Origin: Botryotinia globosa
Taxonomy: Eukaryota > Ascomycota > Leotiomycetes > Helotiales > Sclerotiniaceae
Direction: 5' to 3'
Length of the DNA: 64,000 bases
Assembly: GCA_014898425.1 (NCBI GenBank)
Contig: RCSZ01000001.1
Span: 3,658,001 to 3,722,000, forward strand
The position numbers were made by a program, and so were the translations under genes. Below the pieces are notes generated by a model, which searched no databases, was not told where the DNA came from, and saw only the letters and a list, made by a program, of their open reading frames with translations. Of the stretch, positions 1 to 9,787 are shown piece after piece. Positions within the stretch are counted from its first letter, which is position 1, and each line of letters begins with the position of its first letter.

Positions 1-761
1 CCAAGATCTGTGCTGTCCGAGAAATATGCAGCTGATAAGGATGGCCATGATTTGATAGTACAACTCTTAGCACGAAAGCAGTAAGTGCTGATCATGAAGC
101 AATTGCTGCATTCTGCGCCTCCGTTCTGCAGGTAAAAATAAGCATACCGGTTCTAAATGGTTCCGCAGCAGATTCTAGACCCGGCAGTTATAATGACTTG
201 GAAAGAAAAATCTCAATAAATTTGATAGTAAACCTCAACCTTATAGAAGCTTTAGCAGGTAGCAGCGGGGTTGCACAAAAAAACAGACGCATAGGGCGAA
301 ATGGGGGGAAGGAAAACAAAGCAAAGGGGGCTATGTAACACTATGGAGGGTGTTCGCAGTACACACACTACTAATTCGTAAATTGGAAACGAAGCATTTT
401 ACTAATCGTCTTCGACAGATATCACAGGCTATATATGTAGACAACACAACAGGACCTTATCATAGCAGACTCGGACAGACTCGGGGGGGGGATAGGTTTG
501 ATTTGATTTTCCCTATCTACTCTGTATAATTAGACACATATAGGCCACCAGGAGATGCACAGACTCACCGGACAATGTGACAGAAAGCACAATTTCATAT
601 TCAAATTTATCAATTTCAAAATTCAATTAAAATTTGAAATTAAATTTGATATTGTTGATATCACCATGGGAATGATGAAGACAATATAGTACTATGGTTC
701 ACACTGTTGTAATATTGCTTGAGGTTCTAAAAGCTAGGGATACGATACGTCTATAGCACCT
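1..761. other. Intergenic, no gene seen
   Basis: No reading frame with protein-like composition appears on either strand. The stretch has a G homopolymer near 485-492 and an AT-rich hairpin at 601-649, listed separately. It runs into the left end of an inverted-repeat element at 762. Confidence 0.6.
601..649. repeat. AT-rich imperfect palindrome
   Basis: The two halves are near reverse complements: the left arm reads TCAAATTT..AATTTCAAAATT and the right arm AAATTTGAAATTAAATTTGA, around a short AATT centre. It could form a hairpin in single strands. No gene end lies close enough to make it a terminator. It may be a degraded small inverted-repeat element. Confidence 0.5.
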
Positions 762-1217
762 TAAGTCGACCACTCTACTTTCGGGCCACCCCTCTTTTGG
801 GCCACCCTTTTACACCAAAAATCACTTTTTTAATCTATTAATATCTTTATCAATATTGGATATAATTTAATAAAAATTCAAATCTATATAATTGGAATCG
901 TTTTAAATCTATTCTGAAGTTTTTAGATTTTTAGGATTTTTCTGGATCGATTTCTAAAACTTCGAAATATCGATTTTTAATTACATATAAGTCAACCACC
1001 CTACTTTCGGGCCACCCCTCTTTTGGGCCACCCTTTTACACCAAAAATCACTTTTTTAAATCTATTAATATCTCTATCAATATTGAATATAATTCAATAA
1101 AACTTTAAATCTATATAATTCAAATTATTCCAAATCTGTTTTGAAATTTTTAGATTTTTAGGATTTTTCTGGATCGATTTCTAAAGCTTCGAAATACCGA
1201 TTTTTAATTATATACAA
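762..1217. repeat. Tandem duplication of the element's left terminal repeat
   Basis: Two head-to-tail copies of about 226-230 bp begin at 762 and 988. They share the CTACTTTCGGGCCACCCC block, the ACACCAAAAATCAC block and the GATTTCTAAA..CTTCGAAAT block, and differ by scattered substitutions, many C/G to T/A. This could be an aberrant transposition, a nested insertion followed by deletion, or replication slippage. Confidence 0.7.
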
Positions 1218-1806
1218 ATTACATACAAATCTAAAAATTTATAAAATCTATAATAACTTTTAAGGAAAAATAGTTAAAAATAAATGATAAATTTTTGTTA
1301 TAAATTTATAAAAGATTTAATTTAAAAAATCTTAAAAAAATGAAAAATTTCTTATAAATAAATATTTAAAAGGGTACCCTCAAAATTACAGGGATTATTT
1401 ATACTACTCTTAACTCACTATATATTATATCTTTATATTTATTCAATTTTTTGAATTTTTTTTGAATTTCTATATAGATTTAGATTTGAATTTTCCAAAA
1501 AGATATATAATTTTCTTTTAATAATTATTGTTAAAAAGTTATTGTAGATTTTATAGAAATTTAAATTTGTATGTGATTTATATATAAATTGAAAATCGAT
1601 ATTTTAAAACCTCAGAAATCGATCCACAAAAATCCTAAAATTATAAAAATTATAATATAAGCTTAAAATAGCTTAAATTATATAATTTTGAATTTTTATC
1701 AAATTATATTCAATATTGATAGAGATATTGATAAACCAAAAAGTGATTTTTGGTGTAAAAGAGTGGCCCAAAAGAGGGGTGGCCTGAAAGTAGGGTGGTC
1801 GACTTA
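762..1806. mobile_element. Non-autonomous TIR element (MITE-like, TA target), about 1.05 kb
   Basis: The left end begins TTAAGTCGACCAC and the right end closes with the reverse complement GTGGTCGACTTAA, so the element sits between TA dinucleotides as Tc1/mariner-type (including fungal Fot1-like) elements do. The inverted repeats run for roughly 230 bp with scattered differences; a GC-richer outer part (GGGCCACCCCTCTTTTGGG) is followed by AT-rich sequence containing matching TTTTTCTGGATCGATTTC-like blocks. There is no transposase reading frame inside. The left terminal repeat is present twice in tandem (about 762-987 and 988-1217), so the original element may be 988-1806 with a second end attached. 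Family assignment is inference from target site and structure. Confidence 0.75.
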
Positions 1807-4800
1807 ATATTTAGAATTGTAAAGAAGGTGGACAAAAGGGATTAAACTTAAGAATTAGGAAGAGGGGAAGAGTGAGTATAAAAGTTAGGAGAGGGAGGGG
1901 AGCGAGTGGGGACCAAAGGGTGAGTGAAAGGTATTAGCCGAAAATCTAAAGGGGGGTTTGTTTGCTTCGCTTTTGATTTATTCTTCAACAAGAAGTTTTG
2001 TTATTGTATTATATAATATAGAATATATAGAATAAATAAGAGAATCACTTTATTTGAATATAAATAAATTATTTTCATTTAAAAATAATTGTTTCCAGCT
2101 AAAATTCAAAATTAACTTTCCGAATTCAAAATTCAAGAGATTTATTAAGATTCCATTAATTAAAATGAATTTTTTATCAAATATAGATTTTTGAACTAAT
2201 TATTTTAATTTATTAAAAACAATCCTTTCAATACATAATTGATTACTTAAGATTGTATTGTGGTTAATGAAGTGTTGGTTTGGTTGACCGCGGATTCTGC
2301 CACGATAGGGGCTTGATTGCAGTGTTCGCAATGGTTGGGTTCGTACTTTCTTTCTCAAGACTCAACCAAACCCGCGGATTACCCAATCCATCCATTGCGT
2401 GTACTACTTGCGTATGCCATGGCAGAGATTTGACTTTACAATCTTATGTCCCCTGACCTGAAGGATAGTACGCTGCCGACTCTTTTTGCCCATCAAGAAT
2501 GAGATTTCATCATCTTGAGATGCCCTACCTCTATTGGAGCAGTTTCAACCCTCTAGATTTTGTAAAGTTCATATCCGACGACCTGTCTAGGAAAAAGCCT
2601 TTTCACCCCAGCCAGCATACGAAACTCGATAACCTTCTTGGACACCGGATCATGTCTGCCCTCATAGTTGGCAAATCTCTTGCTTAAACTTACGTGCAAG
2701 GTTCTTTGTTCTCTGTTCTCATAAGCCTTTCGTAGAGAAGTTGCTTTTCTGCAGTAATCGTTTTTTCATGAATCGAATATGCTAAACTAGCCCGTTGATA
2801 AATATAATTGCTTAAAGGAGTATACTCCCAATCATTCCTGGCATTACTGGTCTATCACCTTGTCTTAGCATTATTTCAAACTCTTCGTATAGGTTTTCGA
2901 TTATTGAATAGTTTTCACAACTGTTTTTGTGGCACCTCTTTTAACACTTATCATAAGTTTTGCAAATGACATGCACCCTTAGTATTAAATGAATGGTTTT
3001 CTGATACATCGCAAGGGTTTATTATTGAATATCAAAAGTGAAAGCAGATGGATTGGTGGAGTAACGTCTAGTCCGCGTTGAATGTCATGATAACAATCAG
3101 TATTTATGGTTTGAATTAAAGATTAGATGGCATGCTTCACGACTTAGAAATATATGAATGTCAAAATTTGGTCCTCAGTAGAGTAAACAGGGTATGATCA
3201 TATTCAAAGTAAAATAAGGTGCGTTTGGGAAAGGCCATACCTTCCCTTTTAATCTAATCGAACTTGAATTGAAATAACGGAAATTATAGATATATACAGG
3301 AACAAGTCTAGAACTATCAGGTTTCAGTTATAGGGAATATACTAAGAAGGTACCAGGGAATAAAGAAAAGGTTATATAATTGGAGGTTTACCTCCTTAAT
3401 ATTCTTGCTGTTTGTAAGGGCCGAAAGTATATATATACACAAAAAATTCGATTTGGAAACTATCAGTTTAAAATAAGTTGTGATTCTGGTTATCTGATTG
3501 ATTATAAATCTTTTGTAAAGTTTTTGGTGTTGTGATATTGTAATTGAATTAATAGTAGAATCTTTTGAATCAGTTTATTTAAATTAATATAAATTGAATG
3601 AAAAAGAAAAAAATAGTAACTATATATAAGAGATTAAAGACTTTCAAATAATATATTTTTTATATTGTTAGTTTCAAAATTGAGGTTTTTATAAAAGATT
3701 GAAGTTGAAATAATATAAATATAATTAAAGCTTATATAATCAATTAAAAAAGGTTTATATTAAATGTAGTTAATTTAATATTAATAAAAATTATTTTAAT
3801 ATTATAGCTTTTGTAGTTCAGTGATATAATTGATGATCTGATATAAAATGACTCACTAAAATCTAAATAAAAGTAAAAAATCTAAATAAAAAAGGTAAAC
3901 CGACTTCGCCTGCAAGCTTTCAATAAAATTTCTTTTTTAGATTTTTAAAATTATAAATATAATTATATAATACTTTCTCAAAAAGCAAGGGGTCCGGGGG
4001 CTCGCAGGCCCCTGGTAATATATTAGGATTTTAGTTAAACATAATTTTATATTCTAATTAGTTTAGAGTATATTCAACTCCTTATATTCTTTTTTCTATA
4101 ATCTTGATATTATAAATCTATTACCTTTCTTTTTATTATAAATCACAGACTATAAATTTATTATAAACTAGACTTATAGTTCTGAAATCTAAAATTTATT
4201 CTTTTCTATTTTCAGGATTAGAGAATTGAAATTTTTGAAAATTTACAATTTACAATATCTTTTTATAAAAAATAAAAGCCCGTTTTAAAATTGATTTAAA
4301 AAAATTAATAATTCATAAACAACATTAAAAGATTAATTTAATGTATATTTCATTTCAATAATTTTAAATTAAGTATTATTTTATTTTATCATTTTAGGTA
4401 AAAATTGAAAAAAAAAAAGAAATTTAAAGAATTGTCTATCTTAACAAGGAAAACAAAATCTTTCAGAATCAATATAAAATATCAATCAATCTAAATATAA
4501 ATAAACATAAGATTTTTCATTAATCCATTCAAACCCTCTTTCTAAAGCTATATATATATATATCCTTCAGTACACCAGGTATTGGAAAAATGATCGGCGC
4601 AATGCCGGTTCCACATCGATGCCCGTAACGAAAATCTGTACAGTAAGTAGATTCCAGAACTCTTATATCACTTAATTATAAATTATTTTCTTCCTTCAAA
4701 TTCCCAAACATACCTCCCAAAATCACTAAAAACGTATTAATCTCTCGACTTAAAAAACCACAGATATTTATTTCCATCAGATAAAATTCCTAATTATATA

Positions 4801-5018
4801 TCTTTCACCCTGTCAAATATCTAATATCTAATTCAAGGAAGCACTGCACGATCAATCCAATTCGATAGATAATCTTACAAAAGATAAATCATAATCACTA
4901 CCTACTTATACAGCAATTTCAATAAACTAGGGGTTTTCACGAAATATAAAAATCAAGGACATGGATTTCTCACCTGTAATGTAGATTAACATCGTGATTG
5001 GAAAATTGCAATATGTAA
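1807..5018. other. AT-rich gene-free block
   Basis: Long runs of A/T with many TA dinucleotides at about 1990-2260 and 3480-4560 alternate with ordinary sequence at about 2270-3480. The only ATG reading frame of note (62 residues at 2499-2687) has no recognisable domain and is not called. A GC-rich island lies at about 3979-4014. The composition resembles AT-isochores left by repeat-induced point mutation of old transposons in ascomycetes; this is inference because dinucleotide indices were not computed. Confidence 0.55.
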
Positions 5019-5410
5019 TAATAGTCGGCTCTTATAAGCGGCCTCCTAGTTCCTAGTCGGGGAAAGCGGTTGTCCCCGGAAAGCGGTTGTCCCCAAAAAA
5101 TCTTAGTATATATTTTATTCAATTCTGAAAGAAAAAAAAATAGATTTGATATTATTGAATTGTTATAATCTTATTAAATTCAACAATATTATCTATCACA
5201 TTTAACTTTAACTTTATTTATTATAATAAATAGAATAAATAAATAATAAGAATCAATATTTTATCAATAATTATATAATTTATAAAGGTTGTAGTTGATA
5301 TAATTCAATTATTATAGTATTTTCGAAGTTTTTTGGGGACAACCGCTTTCCGGGGACAACCGCTTTCCCCGACTAGGAACTAGGAGGCCGCTTATAAGAG
5401 CCGACTATTA
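5019..5410. mobile_element. 392-bp MITE with perfect 82-bp terminal inverted repeats
   Basis: Positions 5019-5100 and 5329-5410 are exact reverse complements over 82 bp, beginning TAATAGTCGGCTC and ending in CCCCAAAAAA. Each arm has an internal direct repeat of GGAAAGCGGTTGTCCCC. The outermost TA on each side fits a TA target duplication. The core (about 5101-5328) is very AT-rich and has no reading frame. Perfect arms indicate recent insertion or maintained pairing; no transposase is present, so mobility would depend on an element elsewhere. Confidence 0.85.
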
Positions 5411-5677
5411 GTGGTACAAATGAGAATGTAGAAAGGATCTCGAGGCTCGATACTAAATGAATAGAACATTATGCACGAGAATCTTATTTCCTTAACGCCA
5501 CCAATCCGATCGTCTCAAAACATGGTATCATAGCCAAAAGAAACAACGCCTTTACCCTATGTTGAGCAAACAATAGTAACCAACTCCGCCTTTCCCCTCC
5601 CCTCTGAGAAACTCCCCCTGTGAATATCCTATCCCTCCCCACATACACAAACTCTCCCAAAATAGAAAAATAAATCA

Positions 5678-7165
5678 TTAAATCCACCCCTCCGTATCAG
5701 AATCATCTTCGAAACTCGCCGAACATTGCGAATAGTTACTCTCACTATATGCGTCTTCTCGATCCGCATATGTATCCCTGCCATTAACCCACCTCCCTCT
5801 TCCTTGCGCTACATACCCATAATCCATTATAACATCATCCACGCTATTCATTAGACTTTCCAACCCCTGGTCGAGTTCCTCATGTTCATCTCCCGTGTAT
5901 GCTGTCTGAGAGCTGATTCCGGAAAATTCAATTGGGAGATTCCTCCTTGCGCTTGACCTGGATGGTAGAGGTATATGAGATTTGTTTTCATTGTCGTTCG
6001 TATCTCTGTGAGCGTGACTCCGCATCATGCTGTTGCACTCTTCTGATTTCCATCTGAACCTCAGTTTCTCTCTTACATCTTCCCATCCACTCACTCTGCC
6101 CCACAACCATTTCTTTTCGCATTCTCTTTCAAATATAACTTTCAAGTTTCTTTCCTCATTTCTTGTCGGTTCTGCAAACCTGAGAGTATCTTTAGCTTGA
6201 CGTGTGATTCCCCAATTCATTATTGATTCTTCGAGTTGTCTGGATAATGTTGATGATTCGTTATTGGATGAAAGATTAGAACAGAAAGAAACCGATCCTG
6301 GTTGTCTCTCAAAAACAATCTCAATACTCACCAATCCCTCCATTTCCAAAAGTGCATTAACAAAATGATTATCACCAAGTAGCTCACACCATACCTCAAA
6401 CTCTAGGGCCAAATATCGAATCATGTGTAGATTCCTAGAATACAGGAGATGGTTTCCAAGATCGGGGTAGAGAGTATGAGAAGAGATGAATATGGTATCT
6501 TGAACATAATTTATGTAAGCATATGGATTTGAAGGAAGGTAGTAAGGTTGAGCGAAAGAAAGTGGAGTTAGAATGGAGAGAGCGAGACGACGAGAGAGGC
6601 GGTTTATGTGTAGGGCGATTGGAAAGGAACTCTGAGTTGTCAAGGATGGAAGGGGTTCTTCATCTTGTTGCGTTGAAGTTGAAAGGGAAGAGGATGATCG
6701 TGGTGTAGATTTAGTGTATTGATGTATTTCGATGACTTGCGGTTTGGGTAACGTATGCCTCCAAATGGTTCTCTGAATATCCAGTGGCAATGATGCAAAG
6801 TGAGGAAAGGAAGTAGGGGGTGCCCACTTGATATTCGACGGCCGATTGCAATGAATATTCGATGCAGACGAGGAAAAAGAAAACTTGGACGAAGTACTAG
6901 AAGAACGGGAGAAATAAAGAGAGGGAAGTGCATTTGAAGAACAATTTCGAGATCGTAAAGGTAATGAGATATGACTGGGTCTTTCCTCCACAGGTGTGAG
7001 CGGATAGGTAAATGTGCCGTAGTCATGAGCTGGTTTGACGGCAACTTTAGGAGTGCTGTCTTCGAACGGACTATAAACAGATATTGAGCCGGGAGATGGA
7101 AGAAAAGGATCACTAAGATCGACTCCCGGGAAATTAAAGTCTGCCATTTTGATAACTTTCGGCAT
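5678..7165 (-). CDS. 2EXR domain-containing protein
   Basis: Single-exon gene of 495 residues. Residues about 120-150 carry the 2EXR signature of fungal proteins: F-x-x-F/L-P.E/DIQRTIWRHTLP followed by KPQVIEIHQY. The family, also described as F-box-like in older annotation, is greatly expanded in filamentous ascomycetes and its biochemical role is not established. The N-terminal 110 residues are rich in Ser and Pro and probably disordered. The C-terminal part is acidic and Ser-rich, likely disordered. The start was taken at the first ATG (7165); an in-frame ATG six codons later (7147, beginning MADFNFPG) is equally possible. It stands alone beside the repeat block, with no co-oriented neighbour. 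Confidence 0.8.
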   Translation of the reverse strand: MPKVIKMADFNFPGVDLSDPFLPSPGSISVYSPFEDSTPKVAVKPAHDYGTFTYPLTPVEERPSHISLPLRSRNCSSNALPSLYFSRSSSTSSKFSFSSSASNIHCNRPSNIKWAPPTSFPHFASLPLDIQRTIWRHTLPKPQVIEIHQYTKSTPRSSSSLSTSTQQDEEPLPSLTTQSSFPIALHINRLSRRLALSILTPLSFAQPYYLPSNPYAYINYVQDTIFISSHTLYPDLGNHLLYSRNLHMIRYLALEFEVWCELLGDNHFVNALLEMEGLVSIEIVFERQPGSVSFCSNLSSNNESSTLSRQLEESIMNWGITRQAKDTLRFAEPTRNEERNLKVIFERECEKKWLWGRVSGWEDVREKLRFRWKSEECNSMMRSHAHRDTNDNENKSHIPLPSRSSARRNLPIEFSGISSQTAYTGDEHEELDQGLESLMNSVDDVIMDYGYVAQGRGRWVNGRDTYADREDAYSESNYSQCSASFEDDSDTEGWI

Positions 7166-9787
7166 GTATCAATCCTGAATTTGATATTGTGAATGAATTC
7201 GAGAGAACGTGAGGCAAAAATGGTTGCAATGAGAGTATTGCGGAACCGAAAAATAGAAGGAAGGATCGAACGATAGAAATCGAAACTACTACTAGTAAAG
7301 GTACTGACTGACAAGTTCGAAATAGAACTTAGATAAGATGAACCAAAAAATCGTTTCTTCTCAAGCTGAGGATGAGTAAACTTAGAAGAAGGCTTCTTAT
7401 TGCAGCCAAGAACTCTCGCAGTGGATACTAAATTTAGGTAAAGAAATTCAGCCCAGCTAGCTCATTGCACTGCAAAGACCAACTGTCATGTAAGCACGGC
7501 GATATCGATGTTATACGAAAACAGATCGAGAATTAAAGACAAAAGACTAGAAGAAATACCAACAGATCAAATATAACAAAACAAGTAAGACATAGCCATC
7601 CACGCCAGCTGTTAATGAATCGAACAACGCGAAAGATAGGTAAGTGAGTGTTCGTGTTCAACAGAAAGATTCCAAGATTGTTGGCGATATGGTGGCTGAG
7701 ATCGACTGCGACTCTGTGAGATCCAATATAAATAACCTTATTATTAAGTGAATCCATGGATGTTGCACCTCCACTCTTGAGCCACCCAACAACCATCGAT
7801 AACGTCCACGGGTACCCAACCAATGAATGAATGTCAGCACACGTGAGAAACATGTCCATTGAGCGCTTCCGATGTGGTTACGGACAGGTGATTGATGTCA
7901 GTAAGTGACGGTTTTGTTGCATGTCGTAAGAAGAGGGCACTATTTAGATACTTGGCTGTGTTTCCGATTGATTTCGTGTCATCCTAAGGCTGCGTCGTAT
8001 TATCATCCTCTTTACATCCATCTCTTTTCGTGATAATCGTACGGCGTGACCTCGTACTTGAGGATGTTTATCTCGTATACCAAGCCTTGTCAATAGAATC
8101 ATAATTATGATAAGATTGGTCAGGTTGTATTGAAACGAGAAATGGTTGCATGTCTCGAAATATGCATGCCCTATTGCCCAGTTCCAAAAGCGTTAGAAAG
8201 ACATTGTTAAAAGGGCGTTGATATCAAGCTTTGGAGGATATCCCTGGTCTCGGAGTGATATCGATAATCTTGTTTTGGAGATGTGCAACAGACACGGTGA
8301 CTCGCCAATTTGGGATCGATGTCCGTTAGACTCCAGTCAGTGTAAGATTTTCCCCATCACATGTCCAAGACTAGAACTTCAGCATTTGTCTATTCAATCT
8401 AGTTTTACAACAACAAATCAGAATATATCGAAGAGCGATTAATAATAAACCAAAGTAAGAGTGTGAGGAGAAGCAGAATCATGAGGAACGCGTGCTCTCT
8501 TAGCTACCCGATAAATGTACCGAATAGTCACGTGTTACGTAGATCTCTGATATACATCACACCCCAAGCTCAATCCGATTCTCCACACACCTAGGTATTG
8601 AATATTGCATCAAAGACTCAACAGACATACTGTCTCGTATCATAGCATCCAATTCATGCATCCCAAATCCATCAATGTCCCACCCTGCACTTTCCAAACA
8701 TCCACCACCTTTGATTCTCGGTCACGCTAATCCGCACACGAAGCTGCTTTCCCCTTACTCAATAAAGTATGTAACATAGTCCCTCATCCCTCATCAAATC
8801 ACCACTCTATGTTACACAAGACTTCTCCACTATCTCAATTCTATAAATCACATCACTCACTTCTTCGTCGGGGAAAGACACAGGAGAGACCGGAATGGAA
8901 TGGAATGGACCATTATCGAAACCCTTCAACAATCTAATTATTCGATATCAATTCAATTCAAACAGGTAAAAGCTTGAATAATTTAATAAACGAAAACTTA
9001 AAGAAGATCTATTCAACATCATTCAATCTCATGACCTTATTTATTATTGGTTCATCATAAAATCTCTTAGAATGATCAATTTTGGTCTCTTTTTTCTTTT
9101 ACGTATAAGCTATGCAACCCCCGAATATCCCGCTCGCTTGGAAAATTCGCCTCGCTAATGATTATGGGTGTACCTAGGTATGTAAATACGCATTTTTTGA
9201 TTAGGTTCCTATCTAGAGAGAGTTGAGAATATGTACTTTTCTTTCATTTTGATTGGCCATGTTCTCTCCACTACTTATCTACTGCTTGGAGATTCAAGAT
9301 GAAGATGAATGGATGAATGATTCATATGCAAACTATCTACTTGTCTATTTGAGAAAGATAAATAGATAGGTCGATAGATGAATTAGTAAATTCGCGTATA
9401 CGAAATTTCCCCAACAAATCGAAATGCAGAAAAATAGATGAAAGAAATGAGCAAAAATTCAGAATTCAAAAGATCATCCCGCTTTCATGCAGAATCGTCT
9501 GAACCTCGCATATACACCCTGACCATTCATCTCAGCAAATATTTGTGGTAAAAAGATATCTCATCGCGGGAAAAAAAATCCTCCATCACGCTATGCAATC
9601 CTTTAATAATATGAACACTAGCATTGAAATTCCCGACCATAACTCCATTCCCGATATCATTTTTCGATCCAGAAACGGAAGCGAAAAAAGCAGAAGTAGA
9701 AGTAGAGTCCATAACTTCTCTATCGATGTTAGTTCGTTGAGTAGAGATATCTGCATGTGCATTCATCCTCGTCTCAATGTTCCGACG
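7166..9787. other. Intergenic, no convincing gene
   Basis: A 108-residue ATG frame on the minus strand (7859-7533) has a hydrophobic C-terminus but no recognised domain and poor coding character, so it is not called. Palindromic CCTAGGTA motifs occur at 8590-8597 and 9173-9180 (see findings). Short GGAAT repeats lie near 8893-8910. Confidence 0.5.

Noticed and set aside
2499..2687. 62-residue frame in the AT-rich block
   Set aside because: Short, no signal peptide or domain, and surrounded by mutated repeat-like sequence.
7533..7859. 108-residue minus-strand frame
   Set aside because: No domain, no homology pattern, and an overlapping alternative frame of similar length; hydrophobic end could be chance.
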